Assembly: GCF_000378145.1 (NCBI RefSeq)
Contig: NZ_KB899280.1
Coordinates: 1-64,000 of the forward strand
From: Saccharibacillus kuerlensis DSM 22868
GTDB lineage: Bacteria; Bacillota; Bacilli; Paenibacillales; Paenibacillaceae
Direction: 5' to 3'
Length of the DNA stretch: 64,000 bases
The position numbers were made by a program, and so were the translations under genes. The first letter of the stretch is position 1; each line of letters opens with the position of its first letter. Of the stretch, positions 42,232-51,776 are shown piece after piece. A model generated the notes under the pieces. The model was given only the letters and a program-made list of their open reading frames with translations, had not been told where the DNA came from and searched no databases.

Positions 42232-42388
42232 GTTTTTCCGACTTTTGGGTAACAAAGAAATAAAGGAGTCATTCAGCTCTGCTGCCGTTTTTAATGTTTT
42301 GACATCATACTTTTTGTAAGAATGTTTGAACATTTATTTTTGGCTGCCTGTTTGACTGCTGGGTTGTTTGGGGTATTAAAAAGAAGAG

Positions 42389-42444
42389 TTGACCGCATGT
42401 ATATACAAGTATAGAATGGCGATGGAGACATACTTGTATATACA
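42389..42444 (+). promoter_or_regulatory. Trehalose operon promoter with two inverted TreR-like operators
   Basis: TTGACC (42389-42394), 17 bases, TAGAAT (42412-42417) form the promoter. TGTATATACAAGTAT (42398-42412) lies between -35 and -10, and its exact reverse complement ATACTTGTATATACA lies at 42430-42444 after the start site. Each contains TGTATATACA, the core of the TreR operator known from B. subtilis. A TreR dimer at both sites could block binding and clearance of the polymerase. Confidence 0.8.
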
Positions 42445-42523
42445 GAAAGGGTCGGTTAAACGATATTCCCGGAGCGCCGCGGTGCAGCCGGGAAAGCCGT
42501 TGAGCGCCCGCAGGAGGTTACCG

Positions 42524-44230
42524 ATGACAAAGACAATTGCACAGATGACGGAATGGTGGCGGCGATCGGTCGTTTACCAGGTATATCCGCGCAGCTTCAA
42601 TGATACGACAGGCAACGGAGTCGGCGATATTCGTGGCTTGACCGAAAAGCTCGATTATCTCAAGGATCTTGGCGTCGATATTGTCTGGCTGCAGCCCGTT
42701 TACAATTCCCCTCAAAATGACAATGGCTATGATGTATCCGATTACTGCTCAATTGATCCCATGTACGGAACGATGGACGATTTCGACGAACTAATGGATG
42801 AACTGCGGAAGCGGGATATGCATTTGATGCTCGATATCGTAGTCAACCATTCTTCCACGGAACATAAGTGGTTCAAGGAATCCCGCAAGTCGAAAGACAA
42901 TCCGTATCGCGATTATTATATCTGGCGTGATCCGGCGCCGGATGGCGGTGTTCCGAACAACTGGCAGTCCAAGTTCGGCGGTTCCGCTTGGCAGTATGAC
43001 GAGCTGACCGGTCAGTACTATCTGGCACTGTACGATAAGACACAGGCCGATCTGAATTGGGAAAATGAGAAGGTACGTCAGGAAGCAGCGGATCTGATGC
43101 GCTTTTGGGCAGACAAAGGCGTCGACGGATTTCGAATGGACGTAATCAATCTGATCTCCAAAGATCAGAATTTCCCGAATGATGACGGTACCATCATGAC
43201 TGGCGACGGTCGCAGGTATTACACCGACGGCCCCCGTGTTCATGAGTACATCAAGGAGCTGTACGAGCGGGTATACGGTCCGTACGATCTGGTCACTGTC
43301 GGAGAGATGTCATCGACCACCTTACAGCATTGCATCCGGTATTCTAATCCTGAAGAGCGGGAGTTCTCCATGACATTCAACTTCCACCATCTCAAGGTTG
43401 ACTATCCGCAGGGCAAAAAGTGGGAATTGATGCCGTACGACTTCGAAGCGCTGAAAGGGCTGCTGTCTTCCTGGCAGATCGGAATGCATGAGGGGGGCGG
43501 TTGGAACGCGCTGTTCTGGAACAATCATGACCAACCTCGCGCACTTTCCCGTTTTGCCGACGACGGACGCTGTAGAGTGGCAAGCGCCAAGATGCTGGCA
43601 ACAACACTGCATGGGCTTCAGGGAACGCCATACGTCTTCCAGGGCGAGGAGATCGGCATGCCGAACCCGAAATGGCACAATATTTCCGAGTTCCGCGATA
43701 TCGAATCCAAGAACATGTACCGAATTATGATCGAAATGGGCAAGGAACCGGAAGAAGCATTCGCGATTATCGCCAGTCGTTCGCGCGATAATGCCCGCAC
43801 GCCGATGCAGTGGAATTACGGTCCGCAGGCCGGATTTACAGATGGGACGCCTTGGATCAAGGTGGACGAACGGTACCCCGAGATCAACGTTAAAATGCAG
43901 CGGACAGATCCCAATTCCGTGTTCAGTCATTACAAACGTCTGATTGCGCTGCGTAAGAGTGAGGACGTTCTTACCGACGGGCGTTATGTTCGTTTGGACG
44001 AGGAACATCCGCAGATCTACGCTTATGCGCGAATAAACGACCGCGATACGCTGATCGTTGTATCAAATTTCAGCAGCGAAGAAACGGAATTTTCATTACC
44101 GGAAGCTTATCGGCATCTAGGCTCTTCGCAAGCTGAACTGCTGGTCGGCAATATGAAATTTGTTCCGGAGTGGAGCTCGAATCTCAAGTTGGAGCCTTAT
44201 GCATCATTCATGTGGATTATCCGGGGGTAA
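42524..44230 (+). CDS. treA: Trehalose-6-phosphate hydrolase (phospho-alpha-(1,1)-glucosidase)
   Basis: ATG 42524 follows CAGGAGGTTACC; the frame extends up to 42389, but that part overlaps the operators. The 568-residue GH13 enzyme starts WWRRSVVYQVYPRSFNDTTG and has DIVVNHSS, GFRMDVINLI (Asp nucleophile), LVTVGEMSS (Glu acid/base) and FWNNHDQPR (transition-state Asp). It splits trehalose-6-phosphate, made by the PTS permease, into glucose and glucose-6-phosphate. It is first in the tre gene set. Confidence 0.93.
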   Translation: MTKTIAQMTEWWRRSVVYQVYPRSFNDTTGNGVGDIRGLTEKLDYLKDLGVDIVWLQPVYNSPQNDNGYDVSDYCSIDPMYGTMDDFDELMDELRKRDMHLMLDIVVNHSSTEHKWFKESRKSKDNPYRDYYIWRDPAPDGGVPNNWQSKFGGSAWQYDELTGQYYLALYDKTQADLNWENEKVRQEAADLMRFWADKGVDGFRMDVINLISKDQNFPNDDGTIMTGDGRRYYTDGPRVHEYIKELYERVYGPYDLVTVGEMSSTTLQHCIRYSNPEEREFSMTFNFHHLKVDYPQGKKWELMPYDFEALKGLLSSWQIGMHEGGGWNALFWNNHDQPRALSRFADDGRCRVASAKMLATTLHGLQGTPYVFQGEEIGMPNPKWHNISEFRDIESKNMYRIMIEMGKEPEEAFAIIASRSRDNARTPMQWNYGPQAGFTDGTPWIKVDERYPEINVKMQRTDPNSVFSHYKRLIALRKSEDVLTDGRYVRLDEEHPQIYAYARINDRDTLIVVSNFSSEETEFSLPEAYRHLGSSQAELLVGNMKFVPEWSSNLKLEPYASFMWIIRG

Positions 44231-44269
44231 TTCCCTCGGCATTTTATAAGAGTGAATGGAGATGAGAAG

Positions 44270-46324
44270 ATGTCGGTAAGAAGAGAGGATGTCGAGAAGA
44301 TTGTCGAAGCCATAGGCGGCAAAGACAATATCGAAGTCGCAACGCACTGTGTTACGCGTCTTCGCTTCTCACTTGTGGATGAGAGCAAGGTCGATAAGCA
44401 GGCGCTTGACGATAATGAATTGGCCAAAGGATACTTCTCCACTCAGGGTCAATTTCAAGTCATTATCGGACCAGGTATTGTCGATAAGGCTTATGAAGAA
44501 TTGATAGCGATTACCGGCGGCCAGCGTGCTACAAAAGAAGACGTTAAATCGGCGGCGATCAAGCACAAGAGTCCCGTTCAGCAGGTCATCAAAACGTTGT
44601 CCGACATCTTTATTCCACTGCTCCCGGCGCTCGTTACGGCCGGTCTGCTGCTCGGGATCAACAACCTGCTGACGGGCAATGATATCTTCTTCGCAGGGCA
44701 ATCACTGATTCAAGTGTATCCGCAGTGGGCGGATTTTGCAGCGATCGTCAATACGATTGCCAGTACCGCGTTCACATTCCTGCCGGCGCTGGTCGGCTGG
44801 TCAGCAGCCACTCGATTCGGCGGGAGTCCGCTGCTTGGCGTTATCTTGGGTCTGATTCTGGTTAACCCGGGACTGCTGAGCGCCTACGACTATGCAAACG
44901 CCGTTAACGAAGGTACAGTTCCAACTTGGAACTTGTTCGGTCTGCAGATCAATGCGGTCGGCTATCAAGGGCAGGTCCTTCCAATGCTGGCTGCAGCTTA
45001 TGTATTGGTAATGATTGAAAAGTGGCTGAACCGTAAAGTGCCCGATTCGCTTAAGCTGCTGGTTGTTGCACCGGTAGCGCTTCTCGTCACCGGGTTCCTC
45101 GCTTTTGTCGTTATTGGTCCGGTCACCTTCGCTCTTGGCAACTGGCTTACAGCAGGTGTAGTATGGTTGTTCGCTACAGTGCCGTGGCTCGGTGGTTTGC
45201 TATACGGGGGACTGTATGCGCCGCTCGTTATTACAGGCATGCACCATACATTCTTGGCGGTCGACCTGCAGTTGATCAACTCGACAGGCGGCACTTTCCT
45301 TTGGCCGATGCTGGCACTCTCGAATATTGCGCAGGGCGCCGCGGCGCTGGCCATGATGTTCGTCATTCGTACCCAGAAGATGAAGAGCTTGTCGGGTACA
45401 ACTTCCCTGACAGCATTCCTGGGTGTTACTGAACCGGCCGTATTTGGAGTTAATGTGCGTTACAAATATCCTCTGTTTATGGGGATGCTTGGTTCCGCGA
45501 CTGCCGGCGTTCTGCTGACGATGAACAATGTACGTGCTTTTGCGGTCGGTGTCGGAGGTCTGCCAGGTTTCTTGGCGATCAATGTTGAAAAATGGACAAT
45601 CTTCTTCATCGGTATGGGCATCTGTCTGGTTGTCCCATTTGTCGGTACGCTTCTCTACGGCAAGGTTGTGACCCGCAAACAGTCGGATTCTGGCGAAGCG
45701 GCCGAAGAAGATTTGGCGGAGCGCGATGTGAAAACGGTAGAAAACGCGAAAAGCCCAATCCCGAATACCGGAAATGCAGTAGTCTCGCATGCTTCCCGCA
45801 GCGGTTCGTCGGCTGGCGGAACAGCTGGCAGGGATGCTGTCAACGTTCTGGACGTTCTGGCTCCGATCCGCGGCAATGTAGTTCTTCTGGATAATGTGCC
45901 CGACCCGGCATTTGCAGAAAAGCAGATGGGCGAAGGTATCGCAATTGAGCCTTCGGAAGGCAAACTATTTGCACCGTTCGATGCAACGGTTGCCCATGTA
46001 ATCGATAAGAGTAAGCACGCCGTTATTCTGGAACATTCCATGACAGGCGTTCAAATACTGGTGCACGTCGGGATCGATACCGTAGGCTTGAAGGGAGAAG
46101 GCTTCAAAGTCCATGTCGCAACCGGCGACCAAGTCAAGGAAGGGCAGCTGCTGTTGGAATTCGATATGGAGAAGATCAAAGCAGGCGGTTATCCGACCAT
46201 CTCTCCAGTCATTATTCCGGCCGGACAGGATATTGTCGAGAGAGTGGAAGAAGTTCTAGGCAGCGCGGAAGCCGGAAAAACTCCGGTTCTGCGGGTGCAT
46301 CTGAGCAGCGAGGGCGTAACATAA
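44270..46324 (+). CDS. treP: Trehalose PTS permease, EIIBCA fusion
   Basis: ATG 44270 follows GGAGATGAGAAG. The 684-residue protein has EIIB at the N-terminus (THCVTRLRF with the phosphorylated Cys), a membrane EIIC of about ten helices (IFIPLLPALVTAGLLLGINN, MHHTFLAVDLQLI, TEPAVFGVN) and, after a Ser/Gly linker, EIIA with ILVHVGIDTVGL (phospho-His). It imports trehalose and phosphorylates it. B. subtilis TreP lacks the EIIA part, so this copy carries its own. It is 39 bases after treA. Confidence 0.93.
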   Translation: MSVRREDVEKIVEAIGGKDNIEVATHCVTRLRFSLVDESKVDKQALDDNELAKGYFSTQGQFQVIIGPGIVDKAYEELIAITGGQRATKEDVKSAAIKHKSPVQQVIKTLSDIFIPLLPALVTAGLLLGINNLLTGNDIFFAGQSLIQVYPQWADFAAIVNTIASTAFTFLPALVGWSAATRFGGSPLLGVILGLILVNPGLLSAYDYANAVNEGTVPTWNLFGLQINAVGYQGQVLPMLAAAYVLVMIEKWLNRKVPDSLKLLVVAPVALLVTGFLAFVVIGPVTFALGNWLTAGVVWLFATVPWLGGLLYGGLYAPLVITGMHHTFLAVDLQLINSTGGTFLWPMLALSNIAQGAAALAMMFVIRTQKMKSLSGTTSLTAFLGVTEPAVFGVNVRYKYPLFMGMLGSATAGVLLTMNNVRAFAVGVGGLPGFLAINVEKWTIFFIGMGICLVVPFVGTLLYGKVVTRKQSDSGEAAEEDLAERDVKTVENAKSPIPNTGNAVVSHASRSGSSAGGTAGRDAVNVLDVLAPIRGNVVLLDNVPDPAFAEKQMGEGIAIEPSEGKLFAPFDATVAHVIDKSKHAVILEHSMTGVQILVHVGIDTVGLKGEGFKVHVATGDQVKEGQLLLEFDMEKIKAGGYPTISPVIIPAGQDIVERVEEVLGSAEAGKTPVLRVHLSSEGVT

Positions 46325-46370
46325 GACAACTCTAATTATGTTTTCGAATCTTTATCTACAGTTTGGCCTG

Positions 46371-46418
46371 ACGGTCCGCTGTCCGGTTGTTTTCCGGAAG
46401 CGGGCCGCTGTTTTTTTA
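46371..46418 (+). terminator. Terminator between treP and treR
   Basis: CGGTCCGCTGTCCGG pairs with CCGGAAGCGGGCCG with mismatches, and CTGTTTTTTT follows. Read-through may still supply treR. Confidence 0.7.
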
Positions 46419-46478
46419 CAGAATTGACCTTTTTGCATTTTGACAAAATACTCCGTAAAATGGGTCACGGTGATACGA

Positions 46479-47204
46479 ATGAATAAAAACATTTTTTCGC
46501 AAATCTATAGTGATTATACGCAGCGTATCGAAACGGGACTGCTCAAGACGGGCATTAAGCTGCCTTCCGAAAATGAGATTGCGGAAGAGTACGCGACGTC
46601 GAGAGAGACGGTTCGCAAAGCGCTCCATTTGCTGTCGCAAAACGGATACATTCATAAGATCAGAGGCAAAGGCTCTTTCGTGCTCGACATGAACCGAATG
46701 GAATTCCCGTTATCCGGCCTCGTCAGCTTCAAAGAGCTGTCGGAACGTCTCGGCCGCACGGTTCAAACACTGGTTCACGAGACGGCTCTTGTGCCCAGTA
46801 CGCAAAGTATAGCGCGTCAGCTTAAGATTGCCGAAGGGGAGCCGGTATGGAAAGTTGTCCGTGCACGTGAGATTGAAGGAGAAAAAGTCATCTTGGACAA
46901 GGACTACTTTCTGGCTTCCGTAATTCCTGTGCTGAATGAGGACACTGCCCGCGATTCGATTTATGCTTATCTGGAAGGCGAGCTTTCGCTGAAGATTGCG
47001 TATGCTAAAAAAGAAATTTCGGTAGAAAAAGTATCCGAGGAAGACCGGCGCCTGCTCGATTTGGCACGTGATACGCATATCGTAATTGTGCGTAATTATG
47101 TCTATTTGGAAGACACAACGCTGTTCCAATATACGGAATCACGCCATCGGCTGGACAAGTTTCAATTCGTGGACTTTGCGCGGAGAAATCCGGGTGAAGA
47201 ATGA
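46479..47204 (+). CDS. treR: Trehalose operon repressor, GntR family
   Basis: The 241-residue protein has the GntR winged helix (GIKLPSENEIAEEYATSRET, VRKALHLLSQNGYIHKIRGK) and a UTRA effector domain (FPLSGLVSFKELSERLGR ... LFQYTESRHRLDKFQFVDFA), closely like TreR. It represses the tre promoter by binding the TGTATATACA sites until trehalose-6-phosphate is present. ATG 46479 follows CACGGTGAT. It lies after treA and treP as in B. subtilis. Confidence 0.92.
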   Translation: MNKNIFSQIYSDYTQRIETGLLKTGIKLPSENEIAEEYATSRETVRKALHLLSQNGYIHKIRGKGSFVLDMNRMEFPLSGLVSFKELSERLGRTVQTLVHETALVPSTQSIARQLKIAEGEPVWKVVRAREIEGEKVILDKDYFLASVIPVLNEDTARDSIYAYLEGELSLKIAYAKKEISVEKVSEEDRRLLDLARDTHIVIVRNYVYLEDTTLFQYTESRHRLDKFQFVDFARRNPGEE

Positions 47205-47410
47205 ATTTATTACCGCTTGAATCGTGCTTGCCAAGTCACACAATGGATTCATTCGTGAGAAACTAAAGAATTAAATACGGCTTGCGAACTGAAGAGTGAC
47301 AATAAAGTGCTACGGAAAAGTCTAGATCACCCGCTCGTTAGTCCTTTGTACGGCTGTATAGCACAGAGCCGGAGCTGGCAAAGAAAATGGAGAATAAAAA
47401 GACGTATACA

Positions 47411-47440
47411 AAAGATCCCGCTTAAAGCGGGATCTTTTGC
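47411..47440. terminator. Terminator between treR and the convergent amidohydrolase
   Basis: AAAGATCCCGCT, loop TA, AGCGGGATCTTTT. The remaining bases of the gap 47205-47492 show no gene. Confidence 0.85.
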
Positions 47441-47492
47441 ATTCAACTACTTAAAATTCATTTATACGGGCAGCTCAAAGACGCTTGACTGT

Positions 47493-48380
47493 TCAGTTCG
47501 TTTCCAAAGCTCCAATCGCGTCTTTCAGCTTTGGAAACACATCCAGCGCGTTCTGATAGAACACATGATGCCAATAGTTTTCCGGAATCAGATGCTTAAC
47601 GAAGCGGATATAGGAATCAATCGGAATCAGCGGCCAGTCAGTACCGAAAACGAGTCGGTCGTAGCGTTCGGAGAACACGATCGCGCGTTTGAAGTGGTCG
47701 ACGTAAGTTTGTTCTTTCAACACACGGGTAATCTTGTCATCGTCTCCGACAAACCAGCCAGAGAGGTCGGCATACAGATTCGGGTTTTTCTCCAGCATAG
47801 CGGATGTATCCATGACCCACGGATCACCGAGATGGCAGATCATGAAGGTAATGTCGCGGTGGGCGAGCAGCGCTTCTTCCATCGACAGCGGATGTGAGTA
47901 CTTCAACAGTCCCCGATCGGAATAAGTGAGTCCTCCGTGAACGACGATTGTCAGCTTGTACTTGGCGGCCAGCTCGTACACCGGATTGTAGATCGGATCA
48001 TTAATCGCAAAATGATAATAGCCCGCATACAGCTTGATCCCGACCGTTTTCGGATGCTGGAGCGACCGCTCCAGCGCTTCGAGCTGTCCCGGCTCCTGCA
48101 GCGTATGCGGATTGATGCCTGCGCACTCGAAAACGTTGGCGGGCAGTGTATCCAGCGTACCTCCTCCAAGGTCGAGACCCATGGGATTGGCTGCGGCATT
48201 GTCAGGGAAACCGTCCGGCACTGTCTCGGTCACTCCCATACCGACTGCGGCGATTACACCGGCACGGCGAAACTCATCCGCCAGCCCTTCCGGTGTGTAG
48301 CTCAGGCGAGAGACTTCCTCGGCTGTCTGGTGGAAACTTTGAATTTCGGAATAGTGGATATGGGCATCGATAATTTTCAT
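47493..48380 (-). CDS. Amidohydrolase family 2 (metal-dependent TIM-barrel hydrolase)
   Basis: ATG 48380 follows CAGGAGGAT. The 295-residue protein has DAHIHYS (HxH) at residue about 5-9, GIKLYAGYYHFAINDP, TIVVHGGLTY (His), FMICHLGDPWVMD (His) and RLVFGTDWPLIPIDSYI (Asp), the metal ligands of the amidohydrolase_2 family of hydrolases and decarboxylases. The ATG overlaps the stop of the upstream fusion gene by ATGA, so the two are translated together. The substrate is unknown. Confidence 0.85.
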   Translation of the reverse strand: MKIIDAHIHYSEIQSFHQTAEEVSRLSYTPEGLADEFRRAGVIAAVGMGVTETVPDGFPDNAAANPMGLDLGGGTLDTLPANVFECAGINPHTLQEPGQLEALERSLQHPKTVGIKLYAGYYHFAINDPIYNPVYELAAKYKLTIVVHGGLTYSDRGLLKYSHPLSMEEALLAHRDITFMICHLGDPWVMDTSAMLEKNPNLYADLSGWFVGDDDKITRVLKEQTYVDHFKRAIVFSERYDRLVFGTDWPLIPIDSYIRFVKHLIPENYWHHVFYQNALDVFPKLKDAIGALETN

Positions 48381-51300
48381 GACGGAAAATCCTCCTGTTC
48401 GAAACGGATGTGCTGCAGCGCAGTAAGTTCTTCGTCCTGCGGATCCAGGTCGGTCCATACATAGAAGTAAGGCCGGGTAAAGCTGCGCGAACCGTTCCTT
48501 CCGTCGAAGCGGTCGCTATAGAGAATACCGGCCAGCTCGTTGACGAGAACGCCGTACTGCTGCAGAGCGCTGTCGACTCCCGGAACGACCAGCATTTTTG
48601 GCTTGCGTTCGTCGGAACTTACACGCAGCACGCCCTCGAATTCAAGATCAATATCGTAGCGTGCAGTTTTGTAAACGACCGGATTTCCGCGTGAATCGCG
48701 AACTTCAAATCGTCCGTCGTGGAGGTCGGCCGAGCTGGAATAAAAAGCATGTTTCTGCATGACGGAATCCGCGATCGGAATACCTGAATGCTGTTCAATC
48801 ATTGTCGTGTAAGCCATAACCGGAGAGCCTGCTCGGAGCAGGAAGTATTGGTGATAGCGTAGTCCTTTGAACATTTCGCTGCGGGTGATTTCGACGGTCA
48901 GACGAATACCCGACCATACTTTCCCGAAATTGTCTTTCAATTCGGCGAAATCGGCGGAGATTTCTTCTTCCATCAATGATCGCAGCGTCAATCCTGCCGG
49001 CGTACTTGTAATTCCGCCGAACCAAGGGTTCCAGAATGATTTTGGACCCGCTTGCGGGAACGAGCTGTGCAGCCATTCAAGGTCTTGATACCGAAGCGAG
49101 TACAGTGCGGGAGCAAATGCCGGTGCGACGCGCAGGGTCAGCTGATCGCTGGCGACCTGCCAGACATCAAGTCCTTCTACTGTCAGTTTTTCACTTTTGA
49201 CGGCATCTGCTGCGTTTACATCTGCCGGAAATACCAGCTGACGACGTCTAAAAGCGAAAGCATCCATATCAAAATCAAAGGTGACGAGGTCGCTTTCCGG
49301 GCGGGACGCAAGTTTAATTGGGTTCGTCAGATGCCGAAGTTCCTGAGAGACATCGGCATGCAGCTCCGTCTGTGGAATCAAGCCGTATTCGCTGTGCAGA
49401 CGAAGGGTTCCGTTTAAATTGACGTTTTTACGTTCGAGGAGTTTGACTTCGAAAGTATCCGGCAAAAACGGATTTCCATCGTTCAATACAGCGGATAAAT
49501 GATCGGACAGCAGTGGCAGCCCATATTCCGCTTGCTCCGCTTCAGCCGGCGGCCATACAAGATGCGGCTCAAGCGATCCTTTTTTCAGTGCATAAGCTCG
49601 CAGACGACGCCAATCCTCGAATGTACCGACGAAGACGCTCAGTGGAACGGTGGATACCGATTCGCCGGCTTGAAGGGACCCGATCGATTGATCAAACGCA
49701 TAGCGCCATCGATCGCGCTGCGGCTTCAGCTCCTGCGGCCAGACGATTCCGCATGCGGCAGACGGCCAGCGGAAAAACATCCAGTTTTCGGTGAACTTCT
49801 CGGGTTTCCAATAATCCCTATTGAGTGCATCGGCTCCCGAACCAAGGTCGACGAACGTGCCGTCGTAAGGCAGTACCGCATCACGAAGCGAAATCGGCAG
49901 CGACAGTTTGAGTTTGAGTTCTTCTGTCAGCGGATCACCTTCAGTGCGAAGTACCCGGTGGCTTAACCGAAGTCTGCCGTTTGATGCAAGTTCCGCAACC
50001 AGCGTCAGGCGGATACCGGAAGGTTCCTGCCAATCATAATCGGCTTCAAGCAGCAGGAAATCGCCAATCTGTTTGAACCGAACGTCAGAAGGTTTCTGTT
50101 CCACAAAGCGATCGCTGTAAGGCGGGCCGAGCTTCGGCAGACCAAATGAGAAAGGTGGATTTGATTGCCCGGCGATGCGTATACTCAGCTGATTGTCGGA
50201 TTTCTTCAGCGAGACGATCGCCGGACCGCTGCCTATGATCCATTTGTGCGGCGTTTCTCCCCAGAATGTCCCGGAAGCGGAAGGGAAGAGAGCTTCCAGT
50301 TCGCCGGTAACGGAAAAGGATTCACCGCCGCATGTTACGGCTATATCTACGTTGGAAGCTGCAATTCCCGGCTGCTGCACGATAGCCTGAAGCGAAGCCG
50401 ATACTTTCCCTCCGGCAGGCAGACTCAGGTGCAGCTTGGATGGTCTGAAAGAGACATTATCCGATTGAGGCAGTGTAACCTCAATTTCGCCATCTTCCGC
50501 AAAACGGCTTTCGAAACCGATCTGAATTTCGTTTTCCCGGCCTGTATACGATAAGCCTGCCGCGACGACAGAAGTCAGTTTGATTGGGAAGACAGGAGCG
50601 ACCCCGGTCTTGAAAGAAGCGTGAAGCCCGTTGATCCGCAGCTCGGCTTCGACACCCGGGTGAGTACGCCACACGCTCGGTTCTTCGGCCGCTTGCGGCA
50701 GTTCGAACAACCCCTGTACTTCGCGCATGCTTCCGGCTTCGTTCAGATTCACAATTTCGTTCAGACCGAAATTGACGCCCCTGCCGTTCTTGCCCGTGAT
50801 GCGGACTTCCAGCGGCGTACCGCTTTTGTTCACAATTCGATACGTAACCGGATAACTCCGTCCGAAAGGAAGTCGGTGTCCGGAGATTACACACTCGACC
50901 GAGTAATCTTCTGTTTCAATCTTGCGCAGACCACGTCCCGTACGTTCGAACTGCATAAGCAGCGATCGACCGTCTTTTTCCCAGCGGTAAGTATAGAAGT
51001 TGAATCCGTTCTCCTTCTCATCATCGGGACGCACCGACAGATCACGTCTGCCGTCTTCGTACCAGTCCGCCGTTTCAAAAAAAGGAGCGGCCGCTTCGGT
51101 ATTCAGAACAGTTGGAATAAAGTTCATAAGATGTGTAGCGTCATCGCGTTTTTCCCAGAAAAAGCCGCATTTCTTATAAGCGGGGACGGCTTTGGTATTG
51201 CCTGCCCAGGTGTAGAGGTCCAGTCTTGGCCAGCCCATTTCGATCGTACGCTGTACAGCATGGAGCACGAGAGCTTTACCGACTTTGCGTCCATGGTAAT

Positions 51301-51574
51301 CGGGACGTACATTCAGCAGCGGAATATAAAGGGCGCCTTCGTCTTCCTGATAGTAGGAAAAGCTGCAGAACCCGACGACCGTCTCGCCGTCCAGCGCGAG
51401 AAAGGTCTGGAGATCAGTACTTCGTTCTTGTCTTTTTAACGTGTCTTCTTCGGTATGTACATAAGCGTCGCCGCCCCAACTGTCTGCGCTTAGGTTCCAC
51501 ATCTCGGCAAGTGAAGCCGCGTAAGCGGGTTCGTATTCCACAATGCGGATGTCTGTCGTCTTGATTGCGTTCAT
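48377..51574 (-). CDS. Giant GNAT fusion protein, 1065 residues
   Basis: ATG 51574 follows CAGGGAGGCAG. Residues 1-155 are a full GNAT domain: IVEYEPAYAASLAEMWN, ETVVGFCSFSYYQEDEGALY, LLNVRPDYHGRKVGKALVLH (acetyl-CoA loop) and KAVPAYKKCGFFWEKRD. The remaining 900 residues are mainly beta-rich (for example YPVTYRIVNKSGTPLEVRIT, an Ig-like strand pattern, and RPYFYVWTDLDPQDEE near the end), with no catalytic motif I can name; parts resemble beta-sandwich and mutarotase-like modules of glycosidases. No signal peptide, so cytoplasmic. The stop overlaps the amidohydrolase start. The pair may act on one modified sugar or amide substrate, but this is inference. Confidence 0.8.
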   Translation of the reverse strand: MNAIKTTDIRIVEYEPAYAASLAEMWNLSADSWGGDAYVHTEEDTLKRQERSTDLQTFLALDGETVVGFCSFSYYQEDEGALYIPLLNVRPDYHGRKVGKALVLHAVQRTIEMGWPRLDLYTWAGNTKAVPAYKKCGFFWEKRDDATHLMNFIPTVLNTEAAAPFFETADWYEDGRRDLSVRPDDEKENGFNFYTYRWEKDGRSLLMQFERTGRGLRKIETEDYSVECVISGHRLPFGRSYPVTYRIVNKSGTPLEVRITGKNGRGVNFGLNEIVNLNEAGSMREVQGLFELPQAAEEPSVWRTHPGVEAELRINGLHASFKTGVAPVFPIKLTSVVAAGLSYTGRENEIQIGFESRFAEDGEIEVTLPQSDNVSFRPSKLHLSLPAGGKVSASLQAIVQQPGIAASNVDIAVTCGGESFSVTGELEALFPSASGTFWGETPHKWIIGSGPAIVSLKKSDNQLSIRIAGQSNPPFSFGLPKLGPPYSDRFVEQKPSDVRFKQIGDFLLLEADYDWQEPSGIRLTLVAELASNGRLRLSHRVLRTEGDPLTEELKLKLSLPISLRDAVLPYDGTFVDLGSGADALNRDYWKPEKFTENWMFFRWPSAACGIVWPQELKPQRDRWRYAFDQSIGSLQAGESVSTVPLSVFVGTFEDWRRLRAYALKKGSLEPHLVWPPAEAEQAEYGLPLLSDHLSAVLNDGNPFLPDTFEVKLLERKNVNLNGTLRLHSEYGLIPQTELHADVSQELRHLTNPIKLASRPESDLVTFDFDMDAFAFRRRQLVFPADVNAADAVKSEKLTVEGLDVWQVASDQLTLRVAPAFAPALYSLRYQDLEWLHSSFPQAGPKSFWNPWFGGITSTPAGLTLRSLMEEEISADFAELKDNFGKVWSGIRLTVEITRSEMFKGLRYHQYFLLRAGSPVMAYTTMIEQHSGIPIADSVMQKHAFYSSSADLHDGRFEVRDSRGNPVVYKTARYDIDLEFEGVLRVSSDERKPKMLVVPGVDSALQQYGVLVNELAGILYSDRFDGRNGSRSFTRPYFYVWTDLDPQDEELTALQHIRFEQEDFPS

Positions 51575-51776
51575 GTTCTGCCTCCCTGTCTGGAAAAGCT
51601 TAATTTCAATTACATAATAAATATTATATAAGGAAACTGGATCAGATTCCATAAAAGACCGTTTTGGCCGCCAGGCAAAACTGTTGAAGCGTTTACCAGG
51701 CGGGAGTGCCGGGTATGAGAGAGTACGGAAGCTTAACTCCGAAACATCAAGAATCTCATAAGAGAGGGTGTGGCGA

